Below, one piece after another: positions 17,170 through 26,000 of a stretch of DNA of 64,000 nt. Both the position numbers and the translations under genes were made by a program. Every line of letters starts with the position of its first letter. Positions within the stretch are counted from its first letter, which is position 1. The notes below the pieces were generated by a model. The model made no database searches, had not been told where the DNA came from, and saw nothing but the letters and a program-made list of their open reading frames with translations. The DNA is from JADMIH01 sp036399775 (GTDB lineage Bacteria > Chloroflexota > Chloroflexia > QHBQ01 > JADMIH01): NCBI GenBank assembly GCA_036399775.1, contig DASWMJ010000018.1, positions 66,951-130,950 of the forward strand, given 5' to 3'.

Positions 17170-17405
17170 GTGCTGCTCGTGCATCACGCGTTGGGCTGAG
17201 CATGAACTCTATTGTGTTCCCGTCTGAGTCCACAGCCCTGTAGAGGTACATCCCCTGGCCCTTCACTTTGATATAAGTCTCATCTACTCGCCAGGAGGAG
17301 TTGGTGTGTCAACCCTTCAGCTTCGCACGACACCGTCGTTCCAGAATAGGGGCATAATGTTGGACCCACCTGTAGATGGTGGTGCCGGTCGATGACCTCT
17401 ACTCT
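17170..17405 (-). pseudogene. IS6-family transposase fragment
   Basis: Conceptual translation on the minus strand gives TTIYRWVQHYAPILERRC, an in-frame stop, and then NSSWRVDETYIKVKGQGMY, YLYRAVDSDGNTIEFMLS and RDARAA. This is the first half of the DDE domain of an IS6 (IS26-like) transposase, including the first catalytic aspartate in VDETYIKVKG. The helix-turn-helix start and the C-terminal half are missing. The remaining sequence down to 16870 shows no recognisable coding function. Confidence 0.75.
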
Positions 17406-18033
17406 ATCAGACCGTTTCAGTTGTTGCAACAGAACCGGAGTGCGCCCCCGCGCCCGTAGCACTGTGTTTACAATCACCATCTGCCGCCAGGCTCTATATT
17501 CCCAACAGAAGTTGTAGGTGACGCCCGACCAGCCACATCTGTGCGCTCAACTGGATGGTTGTGCGCGTCATTGCCCTTTCACGCCTCACCAAAAGCACCA
17601 ACGTTGCGCTGAAAGTAGCATTGAGCCGCGCAATATAGGCGGTGTTGATGTCCTGATGTCCGAGCCTGTGCCGCTACGCCACAGCACCCCTTTGATTGCA
17701 GCGTGGGTGGCCAGCACCACCCGATGATGCCCATGAGTAAGAGATAGTGCTCGATCACCTGTCCCAACAACAATCCGAGGGGAACATCCAGGAGGGGTTG
17801 CCCGCTCTACCGATGCGCACGGGCACCAGGACGCCCGTCGCACAACTTTGACATGGTGCGAGAAGCCATCCACTCATACGAGCTATACCGAACTGAGACA
17901 CCAGCCACATAGGCAAGCTGCCCCTTCTCATATGCCCCCGCAACTCCCAGGTCAAGCTATCGAGTCGCTTCACTGACCCCATCCAGCCACAAAATGCAAA
18001 TTCGTATTGTCCGCCCTGGCATGCCCTGTTCAT
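17405..18033 (-). pseudogene. Second transposase remnant, frameshifted
   Basis: On the minus strand DINTAYIARLNATF followed by RRERAMTRTTIQLSAQMWLV is visible in one frame, and VTYNFCWEYRAW in the next, separated by a frameshift near 17515. These resemble the C-terminal part of DDE transposases widespread in Chloroflexota and cyanobacteria. Upstream pieces (VVLATHAAIKG; WMFPSDCCWDR) are in other frames. I cannot assign the IS family. It adjoins the IS6 fragment, so the stretch 16870-18041 is a scar of repeated insertion. Confidence 0.55.
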
Positions 18034-18041
18034 TCGGGTAC

Positions 18042-20030
18042 TTAATTACTATTTAACACCTGATGAGGTCGAACTGGCTCCACCTCGTCAGGCTCCTCAC
18101 GTGGAGGTGTATGCACAGCCAGTCCAAGCCAACTTCTCTCGTTATACGCCATGAGTTGATAATGGACGCACCGGCCCAGGAAGGTGCGAAGCTCCTCCTC
18201 GCTCACGCCCTCGCGTTGCACATCGGGAAGCTCAATCAGGTTACGCATGGTCTGCGCCCGATCACAGGCAAGGTACGCAGATGCCTTCCAGCCGCGCAGC
18301 ACGGCCCGGCGCGGCTCTGCTGCTAGTTCGCGGCGTGTGTCCAGAATGCAGAGCGTACCGTCCGGCTCCCGGCTCATTTCGAGCATCCCCCGTCCGCTAT
18401 CCGCCATCCACGTCCGGGTGAGTTCGACCGCCTCATATGCATACTCAGCGTCGGTGCGACCGTCGGCGTAGTCGAAGTCGAAGTAGTACGCGATCTCCAT
18501 CAGCTTTTTATTCTCGAATGGATAGAGATAGGAAAAGGGCGCCATAGGACGCACGTTTACCATCCCAAATCCTTTTGGGTCGGCATGGTAGGGACTGAAG
18601 CGATCCAGACGGATCGGACCATAGCCTATAGGTGGCTGTAGATGCCAAATCGCTTTGATTAGAGAAATAGTGTCCACGTAATCATCTGAAGTCTCTCCAG
18701 GGAAGCCATACAGGAAGTTCCAGTAGGGTTTGACGCCGTACTCACTGCACCACTTTAGGAGTTCAATGTTACGGAACGCGGTAGTACCTTTGCGCATCAG
18801 CTTTAGAACATGGTCACTCAAACTCTCAATCCCCGGCTGGACAAACCGGACGCCTGCATCCCGAAGCTGACGCACATGGCCTCGGGTGAGGTTCGCTTTT
18901 ACCTCCCAGAAGAATTCGATACCCAGATTTGCCTCAGCAAGCATAGGCAACAGCGAGCGGAAGTAGCGCATATCGAGAATGTCGTCCACCATACTGAACG
19001 AAGTAACGCCGTATCGCTTGCGCAATTCCTGCACCTCGGACAGCACGCGCTCAGGGGTCTTACTGCGAAAGGCCATTGTGGCACCATTCAGCCCGCAGAA
19101 CGTGCAGTGCGAACGCTCACCCCACCAACAGCCTCGGGCGGTCTCCATCAGCAATGTAGGCGCAAGACCAGAGGCCACCTGGCTCGCACGTTTCTGATCG
19201 AAGAATGGATCGAAGTCGGGCACCGGGATGCGATCAAGTTCAGCCGTTCGCACCGTAGGGGGCAATTCTGCAAGGCGTATGCGGCTGTTCGCGCTTACGC
19301 CCCGGATTCCCTGCATACCCGTTCCCTTACGCCGCGCATCCAGCACAGCCGGAAAGGAGTCGTCGGCTTCACCGGAGAATGCAAGATCAACGAAGGGGAA
19401 CTGCTCCTGGAGCGCGACTCCCATTCTCTCTTCCCAATTCGCGCCGCCAAAGGCAATCGTGATTGCCGGGTATGATTTCTTCACCCGCGAGGCGAGGGCG
19501 AGTGAAGCGATGTTCTGCTGGAACACGGACGTGAAGCCGACGAGCGTGTAATCACTCCAGTTCACAGCGCGGATGCACTCATCGAGGAACGGTTCCACCT
19601 GCTCTCGCAGCCGTATCAGGCGAGCGTAGTCGCTATCACTGAAGCGCCAGGTCCGACGAAGTACCTCGTCGGCATAGGCTGCATCGGCATAGGGCCTTCG
19701 GCCGTAGAGCGCCTCGGTGAATAGCCAATCGCCCGCGAATGCTGTGTATGGCACATCATCCGAGCAGAGCCAGAGATAGTTGTCAAGCCCGATCCGTTGG
19801 GCGAAGGTAAAGGTGAAGTAACGCGTCTCGCACGGCACTCCGTGCTCACGACAGTGAGCCTGGAGGAGACCGAGGGAGAGCGCAGGCCGTTCAAGCGCCC
19901 CGAACGGCATACTTATCAAGAGTACGTGCTCCGCATCTACGCACTCAGATGCGATTTGCTTACCCTTGAACACGACATCAGGCACCGCAGGCGTGAGGGG
20001 CAGGCCTACGTTGTCCCCAGCGACATGCAT
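18042..20030 (-). CDS. B12-binding radical SAM protein, RiPP maturation type 1
   Basis: A 662-residue protein. The N-terminal half (about 25-250) is a cobalamin-binding-like Rossmann region (VLLISMPFGALERPALSLGL; NWSDYTLVGFTSVFQQN). The radical SAM cluster motif is CWWGERSHCTFCG near residues 300-312 (Cx7CxxC). This extended form is the signature, as I remember it, of the RiPP maturation radical SAM protein 1 family (TIGR03975). ATG 20030 is chosen because AAGGAGA, overlapping the stop codon of the preceding gene, lies 5 bp upstream; a longer frame to 20210 overlaps that gene. It is the third gene of a tight operon. No leader-peptide gene is seen nearby. Confidence 0.85.
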   Translation of the reverse strand: MHVAGDNVGLPLTPAVPDVVFKGKQIASECVDAEHVLLISMPFGALERPALSLGLLQAHCREHGVPCETRYFTFTFAQRIGLDNYLWLCSDDVPYTAFAGDWLFTEALYGRRPYADAAYADEVLRRTWRFSDSDYARLIRLREQVEPFLDECIRAVNWSDYTLVGFTSVFQQNIASLALASRVKKSYPAITIAFGGANWEERMGVALQEQFPFVDLAFSGEADDSFPAVLDARRKGTGMQGIRGVSANSRIRLAELPPTVRTAELDRIPVPDFDPFFDQKRASQVASGLAPTLLMETARGCWWGERSHCTFCGLNGATMAFRSKTPERVLSEVQELRKRYGVTSFSMVDDILDMRYFRSLLPMLAEANLGIEFFWEVKANLTRGHVRQLRDAGVRFVQPGIESLSDHVLKLMRKGTTAFRNIELLKWCSEYGVKPYWNFLYGFPGETSDDYVDTISLIKAIWHLQPPIGYGPIRLDRFSPYHADPKGFGMVNVRPMAPFSYLYPFENKKLMEIAYYFDFDYADGRTDAEYAYEAVELTRTWMADSGRGMLEMSREPDGTLCILDTRRELAAEPRRAVLRGWKASAYLACDRAQTMRNLIELPDVQREGVSEEELRTFLGRCVHYQLMAYNERSWLGLAVHTPPREEPDEVEPVRPHQVLNSN

Positions 20031-20040
20031 AGGGTTCTCC

Positions 20041-21639
20041 TTACAGTTCGATGTCGGTCGGCGGCTTGGGGGATTTGGGAGCGCGCCTACCACGAGCACG
20101 CTCGGACCCTGGCGATCCTGACGGCGCTTCCGGCGGGACAGCAGGCGCCGGCGGTTCAGGGCCGATTGGTCTCTGAGGGATGATTGGCTCAGAGGGCATG
20201 CTCGGTCCACGAGTGATGATCGGTCCGCGTGTGATGATTGGTCCAGGCACGATAACGGGCTCAGTCCACTGGAAGAAGAAAGGGTCTATAGAAGTTGGCA
20301 CAGTAGTTGTGCCGTCAACACTCAGGAGTGTGCGAGTCCCCCAATCTGCTCTGCGCTGGTACCGCACACCACTCGGAAAGTTAGCCATGTCCGGGGTGTT
20401 ATTGCCCGAGAATACGCCATAGAATTCACGACCAACGGCAAGGAGCCGGATGTAGTCTCCGATATAGGGCAAGAATACCCTGGCTGGGACAGCTGACGGC
20501 GCCTGGTGGAGCACGTGCGTCTCCGGAGGGCTTGCCCAAGCGTCAGATGTAAGTTCGAGCTTTGTTACCCACTTTGTTCCGGTAAACTGCTGGTAAGCAA
20601 GGCCAACCAGCCGGGTGGAATTGATCGCGAGGCTGGGATTCTTTGCATTGGTGATCGAACGAACGTCAGCGGACCAGGTCTGGCCACTGTCGGTCGAGCG
20701 ACGAACATGTAGCGTCCAATCTGTGCCCGTAGCCCCCCCTACGCGATCACACCACGCGATCCAGACCGCGCGAGAGTCGGTTGGATCTACGGCGATGGAG
20801 AGGTCTGCACCGAGGCGCTCCTGTCCCATAATCGCATTGAAGCGCACGAAGCGATTGGTTGCAACGCGCTGCCCGACGATCCCATCAGCCGCATCAACAA
20901 GGGCGCTAAAAGGCGGCGTACTAGCCCCACCATTGTTGTCGCGCGTCACTACGATGTCAATGTTCAAGTTAGGGAACGTGCCACTGGCCCAGCGTTGGAA
21001 CGCGGCGTATACCGTTCCGTTCGTATGCAGAGCGATCCTGATAGGGGGGCCATCTTTGAAGATGGTCGAGCGGCGTTCGAGCACGATGGGCACGAAGCCT
21101 GCGGGGGGTAGCGCGGTAGATGCGTTCTGCGAAACGTCTACAGTCGCGGTGCGGCCGTTCGGCTGCATGCCGTTCTCATTCCCAACATATACCCGATCTC
21201 GTGATATGTTGTTCAGGACCACGCTCCCCGCCACGACCCAGGGCTGATCCACGGAGGCGCGGTCCACCAACAGGGTCATCGGCGTCGTGGACGAGAAGCT
21301 CTGGGTGCGCAGGATCTGCATGTGGAGGGTCTGGCCGTTCAGGATGGCCGCGTAGAGCACGCCGCCTTTGGTGGCGAAGCCGACAGTGATGTCACTTGTG
21401 CCGCCCAGGCCATTGCCGGGAACAACGGAACGAAGGTTCCAGGTGTTTCCACCGTCGGTCGAGACGTATATCGGGGCGAATGCGCCACCCATCGGCGACG
21501 GCGTGAACGCGGTTGCCACCATGTCGGTCGGACGCTCCGGATTTACCGCTATGTTTGGCTCGCTATCCTGGTTCCTCTCTCCGCTCAATGATGCGGGAAT
21601 CATATTCACTACACGAACTGTACCTATCTCTGTACCCAT
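20041..21639 (-). CDS. Asp-box (BNR/sialidase-like) beta-propeller protein with repetitive tail
   Basis: A 532-residue protein. Residues about 1-440 contain at least two Asp-boxes, STDGGNTWN and STDSGQTWS, and alternating strands typical of sialidase-like propellers. Sialidase catalytic residues are not apparent, so it is more likely a binding or scaffold protein. From about 455 a Pro-rich tail begins with two GPIITR units, then variants (GPSMPSEPIIPQRPIGPEPP), and ends in a basic stretch (RARGRRAPKSPK). No signal peptide is visible. Its stop overlaps the ribosome binding site of the radical SAM gene. The tail could be a linker or a modification substrate; this is speculation. Confidence 0.72.
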   Translation of the reverse strand: MGTEIGTVRVVNMIPASLSGERNQDSEPNIAVNPERPTDMVATAFTPSPMGGAFAPIYVSTDGGNTWNLRSVVPGNGLGGTSDITVGFATKGGVLYAAILNGQTLHMQILRTQSFSSTTPMTLLVDRASVDQPWVVAGSVVLNNISRDRVYVGNENGMQPNGRTATVDVSQNASTALPPAGFVPIVLERRSTIFKDGPPIRIALHTNGTVYAAFQRWASGTFPNLNIDIVVTRDNNGGASTPPFSALVDAADGIVGQRVATNRFVRFNAIMGQERLGADLSIAVDPTDSRAVWIAWCDRVGGATGTDWTLHVRRSTDSGQTWSADVRSITNAKNPSLAINSTRLVGLAYQQFTGTKWVTKLELTSDAWASPPETHVLHQAPSAVPARVFLPYIGDYIRLLAVGREFYGVFSGNNTPDMANFPSGVRYQRRADWGTRTLLSVDGTTTVPTSIDPFFFQWTEPVIVPGPIITRGPIITRGPSMPSEPIIPQRPIGPEPPAPAVPPEAPSGSPGSERARGRRAPKSPKPPTDIEL

Positions 21640-21679
21640 CTCACTCGGTCTCCTTTATCCACGTAGTGTGCCTATGCAC

Positions 21680-22417
21680 TTACCCACGTAGATCCTCGAG
21701 TTCTTGCGTCGGCTGGAAGTCTTCCGGATGGAGCAATGCGAACGGCGCGTATGCCCGTAGGTCGCCCTCAGTAGCGTGGAGCAACCACAAACCACCCTGA
21801 GATGCCTTCGGCTTCGGGGCTGTTCGCCATCTCACGTCTATGCTGTTTATGTATAGAGTTTCGACCTGATCGCCTGGAACGTCGCCTTTTTCGACATGAT
21901 AGACGTCCAGGGTAGCCTTCCACCAATCGGGGTCGTGTTCAGAGGTTACGGGTCCGCTAACCCTTTCGAGTTTAGCGGTGCGGCCCAGGATAACGGCATC
22001 GGCGTTATCCTTGTGCTCGCGCAGGCGCTGAGTATCTGCCTCACGCTCAAGCGACGCGAAGGCGGTGGGTTCGCCCGCTCCGATAGCTAAACCGGCGTGG
22101 CCCATCACGGCGTTTACCGGGAGGCGGCCCACCTCGGCAACGACGATGCTCTCACCAAATGCCACGCCCTGGGCGAAAAAGGCCGATGCATCCCCTACCG
22201 CAGGTAAATCGTTGTCGGCCGACAGCTCTATCGTAATACGCTGACCATCAAGCCCTGTAAAGGCAGGAGGGGCGTGGAGAACATAATCTACACGCACTAC
22301 CGCCGTTCGCTCGCCAATCGGCACGTTACTCATGGTTCCGGCACCAAGATGCTCGATAGTGCCCACGAAGCTAAACGCTGCTCTTTGCATCAGGTCCATA
22401 ATAACCGGATCAGACAT
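21680..22417 (-). CDS. Unknown protein, first gene of the radical SAM operon
   Basis: A 245-residue protein I do not recognise. AAGGAGG stands 7 bp before the ATG at 22417, a strong signal that it is expressed. The sequence is predicted to be mostly beta strand (TAVVRVDYVLHAPPAF; ESIVVAEVGRLPVN; VSGPVTSEHDPDWWKATLDV) with a conserved-looking WLLHATEGDLRAYAPF near the end. It has no signal peptide, membrane segment or cysteine. It precedes the propeller gene by 40 bp. Its strand pattern suggests two similar beta-sandwich halves (about 13-110 and 140-235), which I could not confirm. Confidence 0.6.
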   Translation of the reverse strand: MSDPVIMDLMQRAAFSFVGTIEHLGAGTMSNVPIGERTAVVRVDYVLHAPPAFTGLDGQRITIELSADNDLPAVGDASAFFAQGVAFGESIVVAEVGRLPVNAVMGHAGLAIGAGEPTAFASLEREADTQRLREHKDNADAVILGRTAKLERVSGPVTSEHDPDWWKATLDVYHVEKGDVPGDQVETLYINSIDVRWRTAPKPKASQGGLWLLHATEGDLRAYAPFALLHPEDFQPTQELEDLRG

Positions 22418-22847
22418 CGGTATACCTCCTTAGATGCTCCCGTAGGCCACATGCGCGGCCAGACCGGCAGGCCACTCGGTTTGCGTAGCACCTACATTTA
22501 AGCTAGAACGAGACAGAGAATTCAAACGAACGTGCAAAATTGGAAGTGTAGGAAGCGGTGATGCGCCCAGTTGGGCAGAAATGAGGCTCAATCGAGACCG
22601 GCCGCCAATCACTTTTGTCTCCCTGGGCCTCTGAAGCCGGTCGCCGGATACTGGCTATTTGAGTCCGGTCATCAGCAACCAGCGCTATAGTAGAGCGTAG
22701 ATATGGGAGGTGGGCCAATAATGGTGTTCCAAAGCGCATTTCAGAACACCTGGACTGCCCATTAGTTCTACGATTATATATCCAATCGGCACGTTTGTCA
22801 ATAAGATCGCCTGCCGTCCACTCATAATCCAACAACGCCCTGGTGTT
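22418..22847. other. Intergenic region without recognised gene
   Basis: This 430-bp stretch separates the radical SAM operon from the giant-protein cluster and must hold the promoter for the former. Short frames exist on both strands but none has a credible ribosome binding site or known motif. GC content looks lower than in its neighbours. Confidence 0.5.
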
Positions 22848-22976
22848 GAGCAAGCAGTGGAGATGTACCGGGGCATCCCCAATGCAGAGTTAGCGGTTTT
22901 GCCCGGTGCGCGTTACGGAGACCTGGGTGAAGTACCCAACGAGCTTGTCATCAACTTTCTAAAGCGCTATCTGATG
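22848..22976 (+). pseudogene. Alpha/beta-hydrolase C-terminal scar
   Basis: The plus-strand translation VEMYRGIPNAELAVLPGARY followed by ELVINFLKRYL matches the C-terminal segment of alpha/beta-hydrolases, where IPNAELAVIPGAGH carries the catalytic histidine; here the histidine position is Tyr. The rest of the gene is absent. It marks an old deletion or insertion boundary at the end of the giant-protein cluster. Confidence 0.55.
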
Positions 22977-23001
22977 CCGACGGCCTCAATCCAGACAGTG
23001 T

Positions 23002-26000
23002 CTACCCCAGGCTATAAAGTAGTCGCGCGGCATGGATGAGCGGCTGCAATTGCCCCTGGCTCGCGTAGATCGTCAGGTCGAACACGTAAGAACCCCCGGT
23101 TTGCGATGGCAGGTTATTGTTGTACCAGGTGGTGACCACCTGCTGCAACTGGCTCACGAAACTGTTGGGATTACCAGCGTCCCAGTCGGAGGCAGGGTGG
23201 AAGTCGAACGACGGCACCAGCAAGATCGGCACGTAGGTGGGCAGGCTGTTGGTGCCGGTGCCCGCCAGGGTATAAGAGTAGGCCGCGCCGAAGCGGATAG
23301 CCAGCGTGTCGCCCTCCTGCCAGGTATTCTGAGAGAACATCTGCTGCAAGAACGCGCCGAGCGGCGCAGCTATCTTCGTCGGATCGCCCGAACCGATGGG
23401 TATATCGCTGTCGGCGGTTACCGATGGGACGGCGATCGAGGTGAAGCTGGTATACGGGGTCCGGTAGACGAATGCCGTGTTCGTGGCGGCGCCGGAGACG
23501 AGGGCGAGGTTGCGCGCGATTGCAACGCTAGCTTGCGCGTTCTGCTCCGACAGTATATTGATGCCGTCGAACTGGAATACCTGGGGCGCTACCAGGTCCA
23601 CGTCCTGCACCGATGGCGTCTGCTGACTCACGTGGGCACCGCTCACAGGCTCAGGCCCTGGGAAGACGAAACGCTGCTGCAACGGCGTTTCGGGGGCTAT
23701 GCCCGGTGGATAGGCATATTGCGCCTGCGTCTGGCCCGAACTGCTGAGCGTCAGAGTCACTTCCTTTCCAGCGATAGTAGCGTAGACGCTCGGCCACAAC
23801 TCGGTCGGGTTCGGCGCGGCCTGCCCCGTAGTCGGGTCAATTGACGTGAGTGTCAGTTGCGTGAGCAGGTTGTTCGCCTGGTCTTTTTGTATCTGGTACG
23901 CGTAAATCGGGTGCTGCTGCACGAGCATCTCACCGGACGGCTGCTGGAAGGCGGCGGCGACCCCGGCCACAAGCTGCTTGAAGACGCCGACCGCCGCGAG
24001 GGCCGTCTGGTTCGGGGTGCCGGGCACGATGAAGGGCAGCAGCGCCAGGTCGTTCTTGAGCGCGGGATAGACCGCTGTGAACTGGGCCAGCGCGGCAAAG
24101 ACCTGCTGCAAGTTGACCTCCATGCCCGGCGAATCCGCGCCAAATCCGCCCTGCGCCACGTTGAACGCGGCCTTGACGAGGGCGGTATCCTGCACCGCGT
24201 CGTCGTGCTGGTAGATGAAGTCGAAGTTCCAGGCAATCAAGTCGGCGGGGGTGGCCGGTTCGGGAACCGACTGCTCGGCGATCTGCAATACCAGGTTGAT
24301 AGGGCTTGGGTAGGAGCGCAAAGGGATGGGAATCGCCACGTCGCCGATAGCTGAATGGCTGTCCTGTACCGGCTCGACGAATTTCAGCCAGGAAGAGCCT
24401 TCGTAGCCGCTTATCTCCGAGGCGGGGTTGGGCAGCTCAAGCTCGGTGATGACGTATTGCAGGTTGAGGTCGGCCTCTCTATGTTCGGCGGGCGCTTTGA
24501 CAGTGAAGAGGAAGGTCGCGGTGGCGCTCGGATCGGTCAGCGACACCTTAGCGGTCGAGAAGCTGAAGGTGTTCGCCTGCGTATCACCGTCCTCGGCGGC
24601 GGGGCTGGTGGATTGCGTGAAGTTCAGCTTGCCCGACAGCCGGGGCGCGGCGAGTGGGTCGCTCATGCCGGAGGAGACCGTGACCGGGGCCTGCACCACC
24701 GTGCTGACGGTAAATGCGCTCGAAAGCTGGGTCAGCATCGCCTGGTACATCGCCGCCTGGGCGTCGGCCAGCGAGCCTTGCGCCGCCACCTGCAAGACGT
24801 ACTGCATGCGTTGCGAGATGGCCTGGGCCAGGCTCTGCTTCTGCTGGATGATGTTGGTCACGCTGGCGGCATCGAGCGCGTAGGCGGGCACCGCGTATGC
24901 AGGCGACAGGAATACGTCCACCGCTTGCAGGAAGGTGTTGAGCCACACGTCCAGGTCAACCGCCTGGAACGTCTGGTTCTGTGGAGTGCCCCCGGTGGTC
25001 TGCCCCGGCTTATACGGCGTGATAGGCACCGTGCCGCTCATTAGCGCGGTGGAGAGCGGCGGGATGGCGAAGTATTGCGTGCTGGTCCCGGCGGCGAACT
25101 GGTAGTTGATTTGCGGCCCAAAGCTGCTGCCGAAGTTGGCCGCCCATATGCTGTTCGCGGAGGCCGGGTCGCCCTCGGCCACCGGGTCGCCGGTCGCGAC
25201 GTAGATGCCAGGGATAGCGGCCTGCAAGTCCTGGGCGAACTGGTAGAGCGAGAAAGGCGAGCCTGCGCCCGACTGTGGGTCAGGCTCCGGCGTCACCCCG
25301 TAGACGGACGTGCTCACGCTGGAGACGAGTGCGAAGTCGGGGTCCACCCATTTCTGGTCGCGCGTGGTCACGATGTTCACGGCGACCTGGAATACCGGCG
25401 CGATGAATTTCGGCTTGATGGTAGCACCGTTGTTAGCGGGCGATGGCGGCGGGATGGGCACCACACTCGCGCTCGGATTGACGAGGTTCGCCAGCGTGGC
25501 TACTTCCTGGGCCACGTCGAGGGCCGTCACGGTAAGCCCCGCCTGTTCGTTCACCCGGTTCGCCAGCGAGTTCAGCGTCTCGCTCGCCTTGGTCACGATC
25601 TTGACGCCCCAGAGGGTCAACGTCTGGTTGGGGGCCAGGAAGCCAATTGTCGCGGCGTTGGCGGTGGCAATCGTCGGTACGTCGGTGTTGTAAGCAGCAG
25701 CCAGGTCCGCCAGCGAGTTGTCGGCATTCTTGCCGTTAGAGCCGCCCAGCATCGGCGGGCAAATCCAGAGGCTGCCGCCCACGACCAGGTTTTGCTGCGT
25801 GGCAATGTCGTTAGCCAGGGCGGTGAGGCTCACGCTCACGCCTGCCGCCTGGAACCGCGCTATTATCGTGTCGAACGTGTCGCCTGCCTGGGTCGGCACC
25901 GACTTGCCGCTTGCCGTGTCGGTTATCGTCTGGCCACCGGCAAGCAGGCCGGGGATGTCGGGGTTGAGGGCGGCAATGTCCGGCGGCTGCTTGCCGAATT

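Noticed and set aside
20031..20210. N-terminal extension of the radical SAM protein
   Set aside because: It overlaps the propeller gene, is Arg/Ser-rich, and a strong ribosome binding site fits the ATG at 20030.
22503..22853. 116-residue minus-strand frame between two operons
   Set aside because: No ribosome binding site, no motif, and it overlaps the hydrolase scar on the other strand.
18042..23001. RiPP precursor peptide
   Set aside because: I looked for short frames with a leader-like Asp/Glu/Leu region and a Gly-Gly-type or Cys-rich core and found none with a ribosome binding site.
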